The notes under the pieces are model-generated. The model saw nothing but the letters and a program-made list of their open reading frames with translations. It searched no databases and was not told where the DNA came from. Both the position numbers and the translations under genes were made by a program. A DNA stretch of 64,000 nucleotides from Photobacterium ganghwense (GTDB taxonomy: Bacteria; Pseudomonadota; Gammaproteobacteria; Enterobacterales; Vibrionaceae). Every line of letters begins with the position of its first letter. Positions within the stretch are counted from its first letter, which is position 1. The stretch lies in the NCBI RefSeq assembly GCF_003025595.1, contig NZ_PYMI01000001.1:868001-932000 (forward strand), read 5' to 3'. Shown in pieces: positions 1 to 8,471 of the stretch.

Positions 1-1255
1 TAGACCTTACAATATTCATACCCATAGTCGCCCTGAGGTCATGGAAAGTGAATGCTTTAAATGTTAGTTCGGATTTTTGGATTCGAAAAATAAACCGTCC
101 CAATTCATTGCGAAGAGATTGACCATTCTTGGGCACCATCATAGGGGCTTTAATATTCCAGGCAGCTTTAGGGTCTTGACGGTCTAAGATTTCTCGTTGA
201 GCGGTATAATATGGATTGCCACTTCGAGTTAAAAACACATAGTTGTCATCAGTATCGCCATAAAAACTATTATCATGACGTCTACGGTCTTCCGCACGCT
301 TACACTCGATGTAAGTCATCAAATCATCAATGAGCTCTCGTCTAAAAATCAGCCTATTTAATCTGCTACCTTTCGTATCAGCTTTGTAGCGTTGACCTCC
401 ATTTATAACAACATGAGTCATTGACGGAGTAGTTTCTAATTCACTGTAAGCTTTCTTGATACAGCCGATACTTAATGTGCATACGGTTTGCTGCCTTGCT
501 CCTGTTTCGAGTGCGATTCGAATCATTAACTCAAGCTCTACCGAGGCGTAATTTCTTCTAAAAGAATCAAAAATAATCTGTTGCTCTTCTCCGGTTAGAG
601 GACGCAATCTCCCCCCATCGCTTAGTTTTCCGATGGGAGAATTATGATTTCGACTGCTCTTGATTCTGAGGTCATTCGTAATGACCTGAGTGCTTCGAAC
701 TAAACCTACTCGGTTAGTAGTCATGATCGACTTTCTTATCTCGGTGAATGGCTGGTTTTCTAAACTAGCTTCTGTCACTAACGATTCATAACGGATGTTT
801 TTATAGAAATGGGCAACCGTAGAAAGTACATTATTAATGCTTTCAGCACTAAAATCGTGGTTGTCCAAAACTTGACTCATGAACAACCTGAACTTTTGAG
901 GTGCACGCTCATAGTAAAGCTTGGGAAGATCGAGAAAATGCTGACCTGTGTCCTCTAGGTACTGTAAGTAGTACTTCAGGTGAGTTGCTCGAGCGGTGAG
1001 TGTTCTCATATTTGAGAGATTTGGCTTTTCTAGTTGGCCTAATAAATAGGCGTTGCCAATATCCCAAGGAAGACCGTTTGATTGAAGGATGACGGGCATT
1101 TTGAGGAAATAACCACAATCATCTAAGTGGGAAAAGCGGTATTCATAGTTGTCTACCGCTTCCCCCGCTTCCCACATCGGCCGCCCCTTATAAAAGTGAC
1201 CTAAATGGATAACTCTCGCTGTTGATTTAAACAGATCATTGAGGGTGTTTTTCAC
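1..1255 (-). CDS. Tyrosine-family site-specific recombinase (integrase), 3' end outside window
   Basis: Integrase that would insert or excise a mobile element by breaking and rejoining DNA at an attachment site. The frame is open for 418 codons from a GTG at 1255 to the window edge, so the C-terminal part with the Tyr nucleophile is not seen. Visible catalytic residues are the first Arg in ETGARQQTV (R254) and the box HDLRATMGMN (H405, R408), which is diagnostic of the family. The spacing between the two (about 150 residues) is longer than in XerD, as in many island integrases. The GTG start is chosen because AAGGAG lies 9 bases upstream. It reads away from the epmC junction at about 1330, the usual position of an int gene at one end of an element. 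Family is confident; the exact subgroup is not. Confidence 0.85.
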   Translation of the reverse strand, partial: MKNTLNDLFKSTARVIHLGHFYKGRPMWEAGEAVDNYEYRFSHLDDCGYFLKMPVILQSNGLPWDIGNAYLLGQLEKPNLSNMRTLTARATHLKYYLQYLEDTGQHFLDLPKLYYERAPQKFRLFMSQVLDNHDFSAESINNVLSTVAHFYKNIRYESLVTEASLENQPFTEIRKSIMTTNRVGLVRSTQVITNDLRIKSSRNHNSPIGKLSDGGRLRPLTGEEQQIIFDSFRRNYASVELELMIRIALETGARQQTVCTLSIGCIKKAYSELETTPSMTHVVINGGQRYKADTKGSRLNRLIFRRELIDDLMTYIECKRAEDRRRHDNSFYGDTDDNYVFLTRSGNPYYTAQREILDRQDPKAAWNIKAPMMVPKNGQSLRNELGRFIFRIQKSELTFKAFTFHDLRATMGMNIVRS

Positions 1256-1264
1256 CTATAGAAT

Positions 1265-1270
1265 CTCCTT
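1265..1270 (-). promoter_or_regulatory. Shine-Dalgarno AAGGAG of the integrase gene
   Basis: AAGGAG on the minus strand, 9 bases before the GTG at 1255. It decides for the GTG start over internal ATG codons. Confidence 0.7.
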
Positions 1271-1287
1271 AGGATGTACATTATTCC

Positions 1288-1308
1288 TAGTATGAGTTTC
1301 TTAGTATG
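1288..1308. repeat. Direct repeat TAGTATG x2, possible arm-type integrase sites
   Basis: TAGTATG occurs at 1288-1294 and again at 1302-1308, 14 bases apart, between the integrase gene and the junction with epmC. Short direct repeats beside the core site are where lambda-type integrases or excision factors bind. This role is inferred from position only. Confidence 0.35.
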
Positions 1309-1315
1309 TCAACCT

Positions 1316-1540
1316 TCAAAGAGATGCATGAATCTCATGCAGTGCCGAGGCAAAATAACCTCGGGCAAAGATCACTCTATGGTGGGGATTGTCCGCATCG
1401 GCCGGGAGATAAATGGGCTCGTCGCCTCCGAGGATCAATTCGGTGTTGTAGCTTTCGAGAAAGCAGCGATTGAAAATCGCAATAATGTCATCATTTTTAT
1501 GGTCGTCGATATGAACATTATTATTAAGGTTCTTAGTCAT
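1316..1540 (-). pseudogene. epmC: Truncated EF-P beta-lysine hydroxylase (EpmC/YfcM), interrupted by the integrative element
   Basis: EpmC hydroxylates the modified lysine of elongation factor P, the last step after EpmA/EpmB. Residues 18 to 70 match the EpmC N-terminus, including GGDEPIYLPADA and the stretch leading to ASALHEI. The full protein is about 180 residues and continues HEISHWCIAG, whose His/Glu/His cluster is the probable metal site. Here the frame departs after HEI, reads HASL and stops, so only about 40% remains and the metal site is lost. The break coincides with the integrase-proximal inverted repeat. The rest of the gene should lie at the far end of the element. Activity is very unlikely unless the element restores the gene or a second copy exists. 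Confidence 0.85.
1321..1336. other. Probable attachment-site core at the element/epmC junction
   Basis: The sequence is an inverted repeat, GAGAT and ATCTC, around a 6-base spacer GCATGA. This is the usual form of a tyrosine-recombinase crossover site. It falls exactly where the EpmC reading frame stops matching its family (after ALHEI), so the break in homology and the inverted repeat support each other. The partner copy would be beyond the left edge. Confidence 0.5.
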
Positions 1541-1579
1541 GATGCATTCATGTCATGGAGAATAATTGTAATTGATGGT

Positions 1580-2152
1580 TCAGCGATTACGACTCTTGAC
1601 CCGGTCTCCTGCTCCGCGGCCAATAGCCGTTTGCAGAATGTAGGCAAAATAAGCTTTTAGGTTGAAAGTTTGGATCATCTCACGATCCATGTCCGCCAGT
1701 TCTACTGGCGTCGACATGTCGACCCCGTTGATCTGGGCCAGGCCGGTGATCCCCGGCAGGACATCAAGCACGCCGCGCTGCTGGCGCGCTTCAATCAGTT
1801 CCACTTGGTTGAACAGGCAAGGACGAGGCCCCACCAAGCTCATTTCCCCTTTGACCACATTGATCAGCTGCGGCAGTTCATCCAGCTTGGTTTTGCGCAA
1901 GAAAGCGCCCAGTTTAGTCACCGAACTAGCATCGACCAAGTGAGTGGCAACCGATGCGGTTTCAACCGGCATGGTACGGAACTTCACCAGCGTAAAAGGC
2001 TGCTGATTTTTACCGACCCGCTCCTGGCGAAAAATCGGCTGCCCGGTATCTCGCTTGCCGAGGAGATAAACAATAACAAATACCGGCGATAGGCAGATAA
2101 GCCCACACAAGGCGAAAAAACGATCGAGGAAGCGGATTAAAGGCGATTGCAT
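1580..2152 (-). CDS. Small polyprenyl-phosphate sugar-1-phosphate transferase (PglC/WreU type)
   Basis: Initiating enzyme for a lipid-linked glycan: moves a sugar-1-phosphate from a UDP-sugar to undecaprenyl phosphate on the inner face of the cytoplasmic membrane. At 190 residues it is the minimal bacterial-sugar-transferase fold. There is one N-terminal membrane-embedded helix (about 8-31), the motif KFRTMP, the catalytic Asp-Glu pair in KLDELPQL (D91, E92), and [10 protein letters not shown] (102-111). ATG start lies one base after the stop of the upstream reductase gene, so the two are co-transcribed. Together with that reductase and the WbpM-like dehydratase, the substrate is probably UDP-QuiNAc or a similar 6-deoxy-HexNAc. 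This substrate is inferred from the Rhizobium WreV/WreQ/WreU and Pseudomonas WbpM/WbpV pathways. Confidence 0.85.
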   Translation of the reverse strand: MQSPLIRFLDRFFALCGLICLSPVFVIVYLLGKRDTGQPIFRQERVGKNQQPFTLVKFRTMPVETASVATHLVDASSVTKLGAFLRKTKLDELPQLINVVKGEMSLVGPRPCLFNQVELIEARQQRGVLDVLPGITGLAQINGVDMSTPVELADMDREMIQTFNLKAYFAYILQTAIGRGAGDRVKSRNR

Positions 2153-2153
2153 A

Positions 2154-3092
2154 TTACTTCTGTTGGCTGGGTTCAGATACTGTCTGCTTCAGGCCTTCGG
2201 CGACGCTATATGGCGGCGTCCAACCCAAACAGGATTTGGTCTCACTAATATCAAGCTGAAGATTACCACACAAACGCTCACCAATGGCAGGCTTGCCCAG
2301 CAATTTCGTCACCGTCATTAGCCATGAAGCGGGTACTGGAATCAAACGGCTCGGTTTGCCCATAGCTTTTGCAAGGGCAGATAGTAGCTGTGTTGTTGAT
2401 AAATCATCATTATCAGAGACTAAGAAGGTTTTGTTGGCGGCCTTTGGGCTACTGATACAATTAATAATCAAGTCAATCAGGTTACCCACATACACCATAC
2501 TGCGCTGATTATGAATTGCCCCCAGTGGCAAAGGTAACCCTTTAGACGCTAATTTAATCAATGAGGCAAAATTGGCTTTAACCCCTGGGCCGTAAATCAA
2601 TGGAGGGCGAATTATCACCATTTCCATACCCGTTTGTTCGGCAAGCTCTCGCAGCCCCAACTCGGCTTCGTACTTACTCAGAGCATAGAGATCATGAGGA
2701 GCACGCTCCACATCTGGGGTAAAAGGCTTGCCTGACTCGGTCGATTCGCCATTGACCTTAATACTGCTGATGAAGATAAAACGCTTTACGCCAGCCTCAG
2801 CGGCCTGTTGTGCCAACTGTAATGTACTCGCGGTGTTTATTTTACGGTATTCAGCGAGTGGATTATCGGCAAATTCATTCATCACATGGGCACGACCTGC
2901 ACAGTGGATGATGGCCTCGCAGCCTTTCAATTCGTCGATCAAATCAAAGGTTGCCCCTAAATCGAAAAACACATCACTGTCATATTGAACCTTCCTAACC
3001 GCACAAATCACTTCGAATTCAGAACGTGAATTCAGGCTGTCGACCAGTTGTTTCCCGACAAAGCCTGTGCTACCTGTAACAAATACTTTCAA
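2154..3092 (-). CDS. NAD(P)-dependent nucleotide-sugar reductase/epimerase (WbpV/WreQ-like SDR)
   Basis: Extended short-chain dehydrogenase of 312 residues. It has the dinucleotide loop GSTGFVG (7-13) and a catalytic Tyr-x3-Lys in YALSKYE (Y136, K140) preceded by FISSIKVNG. The family includes UDP-glucose/GlcNAc 4-epimerases and the 4-keto reductases that make UDP-QuiNAc or UDP-FucNAc. Next to a large 4,6-dehydratase and a small phosphoglycosyl transferase, the reductase role is the better guess. It would reduce the 4-keto sugar produced by the dehydratase. The start is a TTG (3090-3092) with only a weak ribosome site, which suggests modest translation. It diverges from the dehydratase gene across 107 bases that must hold both promoters. 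Confidence 0.75.
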   Translation of the reverse strand: MKVFVTGSTGFVGKQLVDSLNSRSEFEVICAVRKVQYDSDVFFDLGATFDLIDELKGCEAIIHCAGRAHVMNEFADNPLAEYRKINTASTLQLAQQAAEAGVKRFIFISSIKVNGESTESGKPFTPDVERAPHDLYALSKYEAELGLRELAEQTGMEMVIIRPPLIYGPGVKANFASLIKLASKGLPLPLGAIHNQRSMVYVGNLIDLIINCISSPKAANKTFLVSDNDDLSTTQLLSALAKAMGKPSRLIPVPASWLMTVTKLLGKPAIGERLCGNLQLDISETKSCLGWTPPYSVAEGLKQTVSEPSQQK

Positions 3093-3199
3093 ACTTAAGT
3101 CTCTTTAACGCTATTTCATAAAAAAAAGAGTATCATACGCCTAGCTTCAACCATATAAGAAGCGCATCACATCCAAGACAACGATTCTTCATTTGAAGT

Positions 3200-5092
3200 A
3201 TGTTAACGAAGCACCAATCTATGTTAAAACCAGTAAGAGCCCTATTTTCAACACAAAGAAAAAATAAAAGAATAATTACAATGGCTTATGATGCGATAGC
3301 AATCATGTTATCACTCTACATTGCAATGAGTCTGCGACTAAACAATTGGATGTTTGAGATCAGCCACAAGGAAGTCTTAAGCTTTGTTGTCACGATTTGT
3401 GTAACCCTCTATAGCTTTGTTCGTCTTGGCATGTACAGAGCTGTATTACGGTACATGATGTTACCCGCACTGGGGCATATCATGTTAGCCATAATCCTGT
3501 CCGCCATTACTCTAGCGCTTAGTGGCTTTTTCTTTCAGTCATTTGTACCCCGTAGTGTACCAATGATTTACAGTGGTATTGCTATCTTACTGCTTGGTGG
3601 ACCTCGTATTTTAATACGAACAATGTATTACCACTACTACAAGCGAAAAAAACCTAATGTTTTCATATATGGCGCAGGTTCCACTGGCCGTGAGCTAGCC
3701 TACGCACTGATCAGCGGTGGAGAGTATCACCCTGTTGTCATCCTAGATGACGACCCAGCAAAAGTTGGACAAATCATCGTTGGCCTGCGTGTTCATCATA
3801 GTTCAGAATTCGAGGAACTTCAGTCTCTTTATCAACCAGTTAAACTGTTGCTGGCCATAAATAACATTGGTAAAGGGCAGCGACTACGACTTGTAAACAA
3901 ACTATCTGAGTTACCAATCGCAGTACAATCCGTACCATCCGTTGAGGATATTGCCACAGGCAAGGCTACTTTGGGTGAAATACAAGATCTAGATATTGGT
4001 GATTTATTAGGTCGAGCACCAGTAGAACCAGATCAAGAATTGCTGTCGAAAAACATTAAAAATAAAGCGGTGATGGTAACTGGTGCAGGAGGTTCTATCG
4101 GCTCTGAGCTCTGTCGACAGATAATTTTGAAAAAGCCCAGTAAATTGATTCTTTTTGAGCTTAACGAATATAACCTGTACAACATTGACAGAGAACTAAG
4201 GAAAATAATCGCTAATATATCGGCAGAAACAGAAATCGTCTCTGCACTCGGAAGCGTACAAAAACAGAACCGAATGGCCAAGTTAATGCAAGGTCATAAC
4301 GTAGAGACTGTTTTTCACGCTGCTGCCTACAAGCATGTACCCATTGTTGAAGATAATGTAATTGAAGGCATTCGCAATAATGTTTTCGGGACTCTCGCTG
4401 CTGCTGAAGCAGCTATTTCGGCTAATGTGAAAAACTTTACCCTTATCTCAACCGACAAGGCTGTTCGTCCGACCAATGTGATGGGAGCCAGTAAGCGCCT
4501 TGCTGAGTTAGTATTACAAGCATTAGCAGAACGACAGTCGGACACCACTTTCACAATGGTACGTTTTGGCAACGTACTAGGTTCATCAGGTTCAGTTGTG
4601 CCTTTATTCAAAGAGCAAATCCGCAATGGAGGCCCTGTTACCGTTACACACCCAGATATCACACGATACTTCATGCTTATCCCTGAAGCTGCCCAACTTG
4701 TTATTCAAGCCAGTGCAATGGCACACAGCGGACAAGTTTTTGTTCTAGATATGGGTGAGCCGGTAAAGATTTTGGATTTAGCCAAACGCATGATCCATTT
4801 AATGGGTATGAGTGAAAGCAATATTAATGAAGGGATTGATGGAGATATCGAAATTCGATTTACTGGCTTAAGACCCGGAGAAAAGCTATATGAAGAATTA
4901 CTTATTGGCGAAAATGTCGAGGGTACATCGCACAGTAAAATCATGACAGCAAGAGAAGTCATGCTATCTTGGTCAGAAATGGCAACACTTTTAAACTCCC
5001 TCGATGAGGCTTGCCACAATTTTGATGAGGACAAAATCGTCCAACTCCTTTTAGACACTCCTCTTGGCTACTTAAACAATAAATCATCATGA
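3200..5092 (+). CDS. Membrane-bound UDP-GlcNAc 4,6-dehydratase (WbpM/FlaA1-long family)
   Basis: Makes the 4-keto-6-deoxy UDP-HexNAc intermediate used for QuiNAc, FucNAc and related sugars. The 630 residues show four membrane helices (about 27-46, 60-77, 90-112, 122-140). A first Rossmann-like domain follows, with YGAGSTGRE (158-165). The catalytic SDR domain starts at VTGAGGSIGSE (293-303). In the active-site region, STDKAVRPTNVMGASKR carries the Lys and replaces the usual Tyr by Met, which is typical of the long WbpM group. Length matches that group (about 600-660). A second in-frame ATG at 3221 is an alternative start. The stop overlaps the next gene by ATGA, so both are translated together. 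Assignment to the family is secure; the final sugar is inferred. Confidence 0.9.
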   Translation: MLTKHQSMLKPVRALFSTQRKNKRIITMAYDAIAIMLSLYIAMSLRLNNWMFEISHKEVLSFVVTICVTLYSFVRLGMYRAVLRYMMLPALGHIMLAIILSAITLALSGFFFQSFVPRSVPMIYSGIAILLLGGPRILIRTMYYHYYKRKKPNVFIYGAGSTGRELAYALISGGEYHPVVILDDDPAKVGQIIVGLRVHHSSEFEELQSLYQPVKLLLAINNIGKGQRLRLVNKLSELPIAVQSVPSVEDIATGKATLGEIQDLDIGDLLGRAPVEPDQELLSKNIKNKAVMVTGAGGSIGSELCRQIILKKPSKLILFELNEYNLYNIDRELRKIIANISAETEIVSALGSVQKQNRMAKLMQGHNVETVFHAAAYKHVPIVEDNVIEGIRNNVFGTLAAAEAAISANVKNFTLISTDKAVRPTNVMGASKRLAELVLQALAERQSDTTFTMVRFGNVLGSSGSVVPLFKEQIRNGGPVTVTHPDITRYFMLIPEAAQLVIQASAMAHSGQVFVLDMGEPVKILDLAKRMIHLMGMSESNINEGIDGDIEIRFTGLRPGEKLYEELLIGENVEGTSHSKIMTAREVMLSWSEMATLLNSLDEACHNFDEDKIVQLLLDTPLGYLNNKSS

Positions 5093-5835
5093 TATTTCTC
5101 AGTATTATCAATCATAATCATGACAAAATGCTGGCTAGTAATCCATATTTAGCCGAAATAGCAAAAAAATATAATGTATTGATTAAATCTAATACACCAG
5201 TAACAGAAGAGCTATTACTATTTTCCCAAAGAAACAACATTACTTTGATCGATAAAAAATATGGTCGAGGATTTAGCGAAAACAATAATATTGTTTTTGA
5301 TTACCTGAGTAAAAACAACATTATTAATGATGATGACTTCTTTCTAGTAATTAATCCTGATGTATTAATTGATATATCTCAATTAATACAATTAGAAAAA
5401 GAAACTCATAAAGTTAAGTCAGATATTTACACCATTAATTTATTTAAAGACAGTGACTTATCAATCCATGAATACTCAATTAAGCGTTTCCCGAGATTGA
5501 CTGGACCACTACAAGGATTATTTTTAAAAGAAAAACGAACTGATTCATATGATAAAGAAAACATATGCGAACCCATTGAGGTTGATTGGGCAGCAGGTTC
5601 TTTCTTAATGTTTAAGAAAAAATGTTATGACGAGTTAAAAGGCTTTAATCAAAAATTTTTCATGTACTTTGAAGATGTTGATGTTTGCCGTAGAGCCCAA
5701 AAAAAAGGAATGGTTCTGACATATTTACCAAACATAAAAGCCATTCATAAAGGAGCATTTAATAACAGGAATATTTTTTCCAAACACTTCATATGGTATT
5801 TAAGAAGTTACCTACGATATCATTTTAATTTTTAG
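5089..5835 (+). CDS. GT2 glycosyltransferase, WbbL-like rhamnosyltransferase
   Basis: Adds a sugar, probably L-rhamnose from dTDP-rhamnose, to the lipid-linked primer. The 248-residue protein follows the E. coli WbbL pattern from end to end. It has an N-terminal SIINHNHD, the nucleotide-binding Asp in INPDV (D91), LHEYS-like SIHEYSIKRFP, then VDWAAGSF and FFMYFEDVDVCRR in the acceptor and metal region, and an IHKGAFNNRN tail. WbbL itself places rhamnose on GlcNAc-PP-undecaprenol; here the primer is probably QuiNAc. Starts inside the stop codon of the dehydratase gene. Codon use is clearly AT-rich compared with the flagellar genes. Confidence 0.75.
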   Translation: MIFLSIINHNHDKMLASNPYLAEIAKKYNVLIKSNTPVTEELLLFSQRNNITLIDKKYGRGFSENNNIVFDYLSKNNIINDDDFFLVINPDVLIDISQLIQLEKETHKVKSDIYTINLFKDSDLSIHEYSIKRFPRLTGPLQGLFLKEKRTDSYDKENICEPIEVDWAAGSFLMFKKKCYDELKGFNQKFFMYFEDVDVCRRAQKKGMVLTYLPNIKAIHKGAFNNRNIFSKHFIWYLRSYLRYHFNF

Positions 5836-5838
5836 AGT

Positions 5839-5876
5839 TACACGGTTCAAGCAATGACTATTGCTTGAACCGTGTA
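5839..5876. terminator. Perfect 17-bp hairpin between convergent genes
   Basis: TACACGGTTCAAGCAAT is followed by loop GACT and its exact reverse complement. It sits between the two convergent gene ends (5835 and 5892), where a shared terminator is expected. Neither side has a proper run of U after the stem, so it may work as an RNA-stabilising or Rho-assisted end rather than a classic intrinsic terminator. Confidence 0.6.
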
Positions 5877-5891
5877 GTTGAAAGCTATCGA

Positions 5892-8462
5892 TTACAATTT
5901 ATTATTTTGAGCTAAATAAACCTCTTTCTTTTCGTTTAGCTTACTCTCACTAGCTTTAATCATCTCAGTATATGTTTGGTTACTAAATCCCCAAAGAGTA
6001 GAGTCTAACTCCTCCTTATGGCCAACAAGAAACTTACTAGTTGTTATAACATTACAATCGTTATTACTTTCAATATATCTATCAATTGTATTTGTTTCAG
6101 CACAACGATTACTATCATCCCACGCTAGAAGTAGATCATAAAATGAACTTGAATATATATTCAATACAGTGCTAGTCATTTTATCGATATGCAGAAACTC
6201 TTCTTCGCTAGAAAAATCAACTTTCGATACTTTTGTATCTTTATTCAAGTCAGCAATCAGACCTGAGAAAAGTTGCCAGTTATTTTGATGCGATAAATAA
6301 CTACGAATTTTTTCTAAACGACTTTCAAAATCTTCTGGAAACTCAACATCATCTTCACATATCGTAACTGTTTCAAAACCAAGCTCTTTGGCTTTTTTCA
6401 CAATGAATTTATAGCTCAACCCACAGCCAACCCAGCCTAGATTGTGTCGTAAACCAGGGAAGTATTCAAAGCCATAGGCATTGTCTTTTTCAAAATCTTT
6501 ATGGCGTTCTACAGATTCCGGTAAACCCAGACAAATATTTGTTGACTCAAAGGAAATATTTCCACCAGCTATATCATAGAACTGTTCAAATGTTATCCAA
6601 TCATTTGCTAGCATAAATCGCATAAAGTAATATTCGAATAAATCAGGCAACAAACTCAATTTCTGCGCATTCTGGCTTAATTTCTCCTGAAGACGATCAG
6701 GAGAGTTAACCCAAAAATTGACCCTTTCGACCATTTGATCAATATCACCAATCTCTACAAACTCAACAATATCGTTAAGTGTCGTATGAGCACTTTGATC
6801 TGCACTTTTCTCTGAAATGACAAGTTTGTTATTACTTAAGCACTCATAAATTCTAGTCGTCTCTAATAACGCACCTTCATAATAATGAATGTTAACAATA
6901 ACCTTTGCCTTTTCAAATTCCTTAATAAGATCATCACCAAATAAGTTGTTTACAATTTTTACATTAAACTTCTCTTTCAGTTTAGAAATATACTCTTTGC
7001 GACGTTTGTTATTGATATCACCATAAAACAACACATCATAGGCGTAGTTAGTGTCATTTTTGCAGTTAGATTTTAATTTTTGTCCAATAGGTACGTAATA
7101 TAGCTGTTTCAATGATATATCATTTTTTTGCAAAACGTCTAAGTTGTACTCAGAGTAATCAAAAATTGCGTAAGATGAACGCAAAATATCAAAGTAGCTA
7201 TCAGTAAACCAGCGCGAACTTACAGCCTGCTCCATTTGATATGCAATATATAATGGTGGCAGTTCATCAAAAATCTGTGGGCAAATTACAAAATGAAGAT
7301 TAGAACTAAACCCATTTTCTGGCTTAGAATAAATAATTTCACTTTTTATTGATAGTTTTTCAAGATTAATTTGAATTAGTTCAGCAATATACTGGCAATG
7401 ATGCGTTGATAATATATAAACCGTCTCTTGTGCATTAATATCAAACCAAGCATGATTAAACGTTGGGGAGTTTGGTGTAGTTGCAGCAAACTTTAGACGG
7501 TTAATAGTCTGTTTAACCCCATGTTTTTTTGCATAATTAACAGCTTTAATACAAATTTTAGGGTTATTTAGAAACAGGTTTATTAATCGGCTTAATTTAT
7601 CAAACATTTCGCCACTATAAATTCGGGACGATTGTGTTTTTATTACACGTAATGGAGATGTTAAGCGCCAAGAAGTACTTGATTTTAGTTCAGATATATC
7701 ACTGTATAATCCATTGATTTGACGTTCTTTTTGCTCAAGTTCTAATTTTAATTGGTCAAAATCTTCAATTAACTTTTCATTTTCTTGTTTTAAATTTATA
7801 TTCTCTTCAGCGGAAATTTTGCTTAATCTATCAACAGAAGATTTTATTTCCTCAATATCAATTTTAAACTTATCACGAGTTAGCATGAAAGAATAGTCAT
7901 CTCTGATTACACGCACGCCATGCTTAATACCCCAAAAGTACAGATCGCATGTTTTAGGATTTACAGAGAACTCAAACTTAGAAAAAAGTTGATTGATATC
8001 ACCAAAAACATCTTTAATATCATCTTCAGTTAAGTTTTTATAATAATCACTCCACTCCGTAAACCCTTGTAACAGAGGAGCATCTTCAGGAGTTGTTCTT
8101 CTTGTTCCATGCTCAGGTCTACCTGTTGTTGCACATGTAAACAAAAACAATCCACCTGGTTTTAGCATTCGATAAATATTCTTTATTGTTTCTGGATAAT
8201 ATTGATCATGCTCAAAACACTCAGTAGATATAATCGTATCAAATGTTTCATCAGGCAAGCCAAGTTCATGACCTTTTGAAACAATATCTACATTTCGCCC
8301 GAGAGCTACATCTAAGCCTAAATAATGAGACTCTTCAAATAAAACTTTATTATTACCGTTTATATCCAAAGCACCAATATCTAGGACAAAAACATTGCTA
8401 AAGAAAGATGGATGAAGTTCTTTGACTGAGTTACAGAAAACTTGCTGTTCAATATGAGCCAC
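5892..8462 (-). CDS. Fused methyltransferase / coiled coil / GT4-like / GT25 polysaccharide protein
   Basis: An 856-residue protein of four parts. Residues 25-195 are a class I SAM methyltransferase: motif I VLDIGALDINGNN (26-38), the acidic D51, DTIISTECFEH (75-85) and the post-loop MLKPGGLFLF. Residues 196-262 are a Glu/Lys-rich coiled coil, closed by SSTSWRLTSPLRV, a motif often seen after coiled coils in O-antigen enzymes. Residues about 330-600 look like a GT4-type glycosyltransferase (LFYGDINNKRR, then YYEGALLETTRIYECLS). Residues 640-815 are a GT25-like domain with the metal motif CEDDVEF (702-708). It is the last gene of the rmlBADC-wzm-wzt operon. By analogy with WbdD, the methyltransferase plus coiled coil could cap the chain and set its length; this is inference. 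Confidence 0.75.
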   Translation of the reverse strand: MAHIEQQVFCNSVKELHPSFFSNVFVLDIGALDINGNNKVLFEESHYLGLDVALGRNVDIVSKGHELGLPDETFDTIISTECFEHDQYYPETIKNIYRMLKPGGLFLFTCATTGRPEHGTRRTTPEDAPLLQGFTEWSDYYKNLTEDDIKDVFGDINQLFSKFEFSVNPKTCDLYFWGIKHGVRVIRDDYSFMLTRDKFKIDIEEIKSSVDRLSKISAEENINLKQENEKLIEDFDQLKLELEQKERQINGLYSDISELKSSTSWRLTSPLRVIKTQSSRIYSGEMFDKLSRLINLFLNNPKICIKAVNYAKKHGVKQTINRLKFAATTPNSPTFNHAWFDINAQETVYILSTHHCQYIAELIQINLEKLSIKSEIIYSKPENGFSSNLHFVICPQIFDELPPLYIAYQMEQAVSSRWFTDSYFDILRSSYAIFDYSEYNLDVLQKNDISLKQLYYVPIGQKLKSNCKNDTNYAYDVLFYGDINNKRRKEYISKLKEKFNVKIVNNLFGDDLIKEFEKAKVIVNIHYYEGALLETTRIYECLSNNKLVISEKSADQSAHTTLNDIVEFVEIGDIDQMVERVNFWVNSPDRLQEKLSQNAQKLSLLPDLFEYYFMRFMLANDWITFEQFYDIAGGNISFESTNICLGLPESVERHKDFEKDNAYGFEYFPGLRHNLGWVGCGLSYKFIVKKAKELGFETVTICEDDVEFPEDFESRLEKIRSYLSHQNNWQLFSGLIADLNKDTKVSKVDFSSEEEFLHIDKMTSTVLNIYSSSFYDLLLAWDDSNRCAETNTIDRYIESNNDCNVITTSKFLVGHKEELDSTLWGFSNQTYTEMIKASESKLNEKKEVYLAQNNKL

Positions 8463-8471
8463 TTTGCTCTC

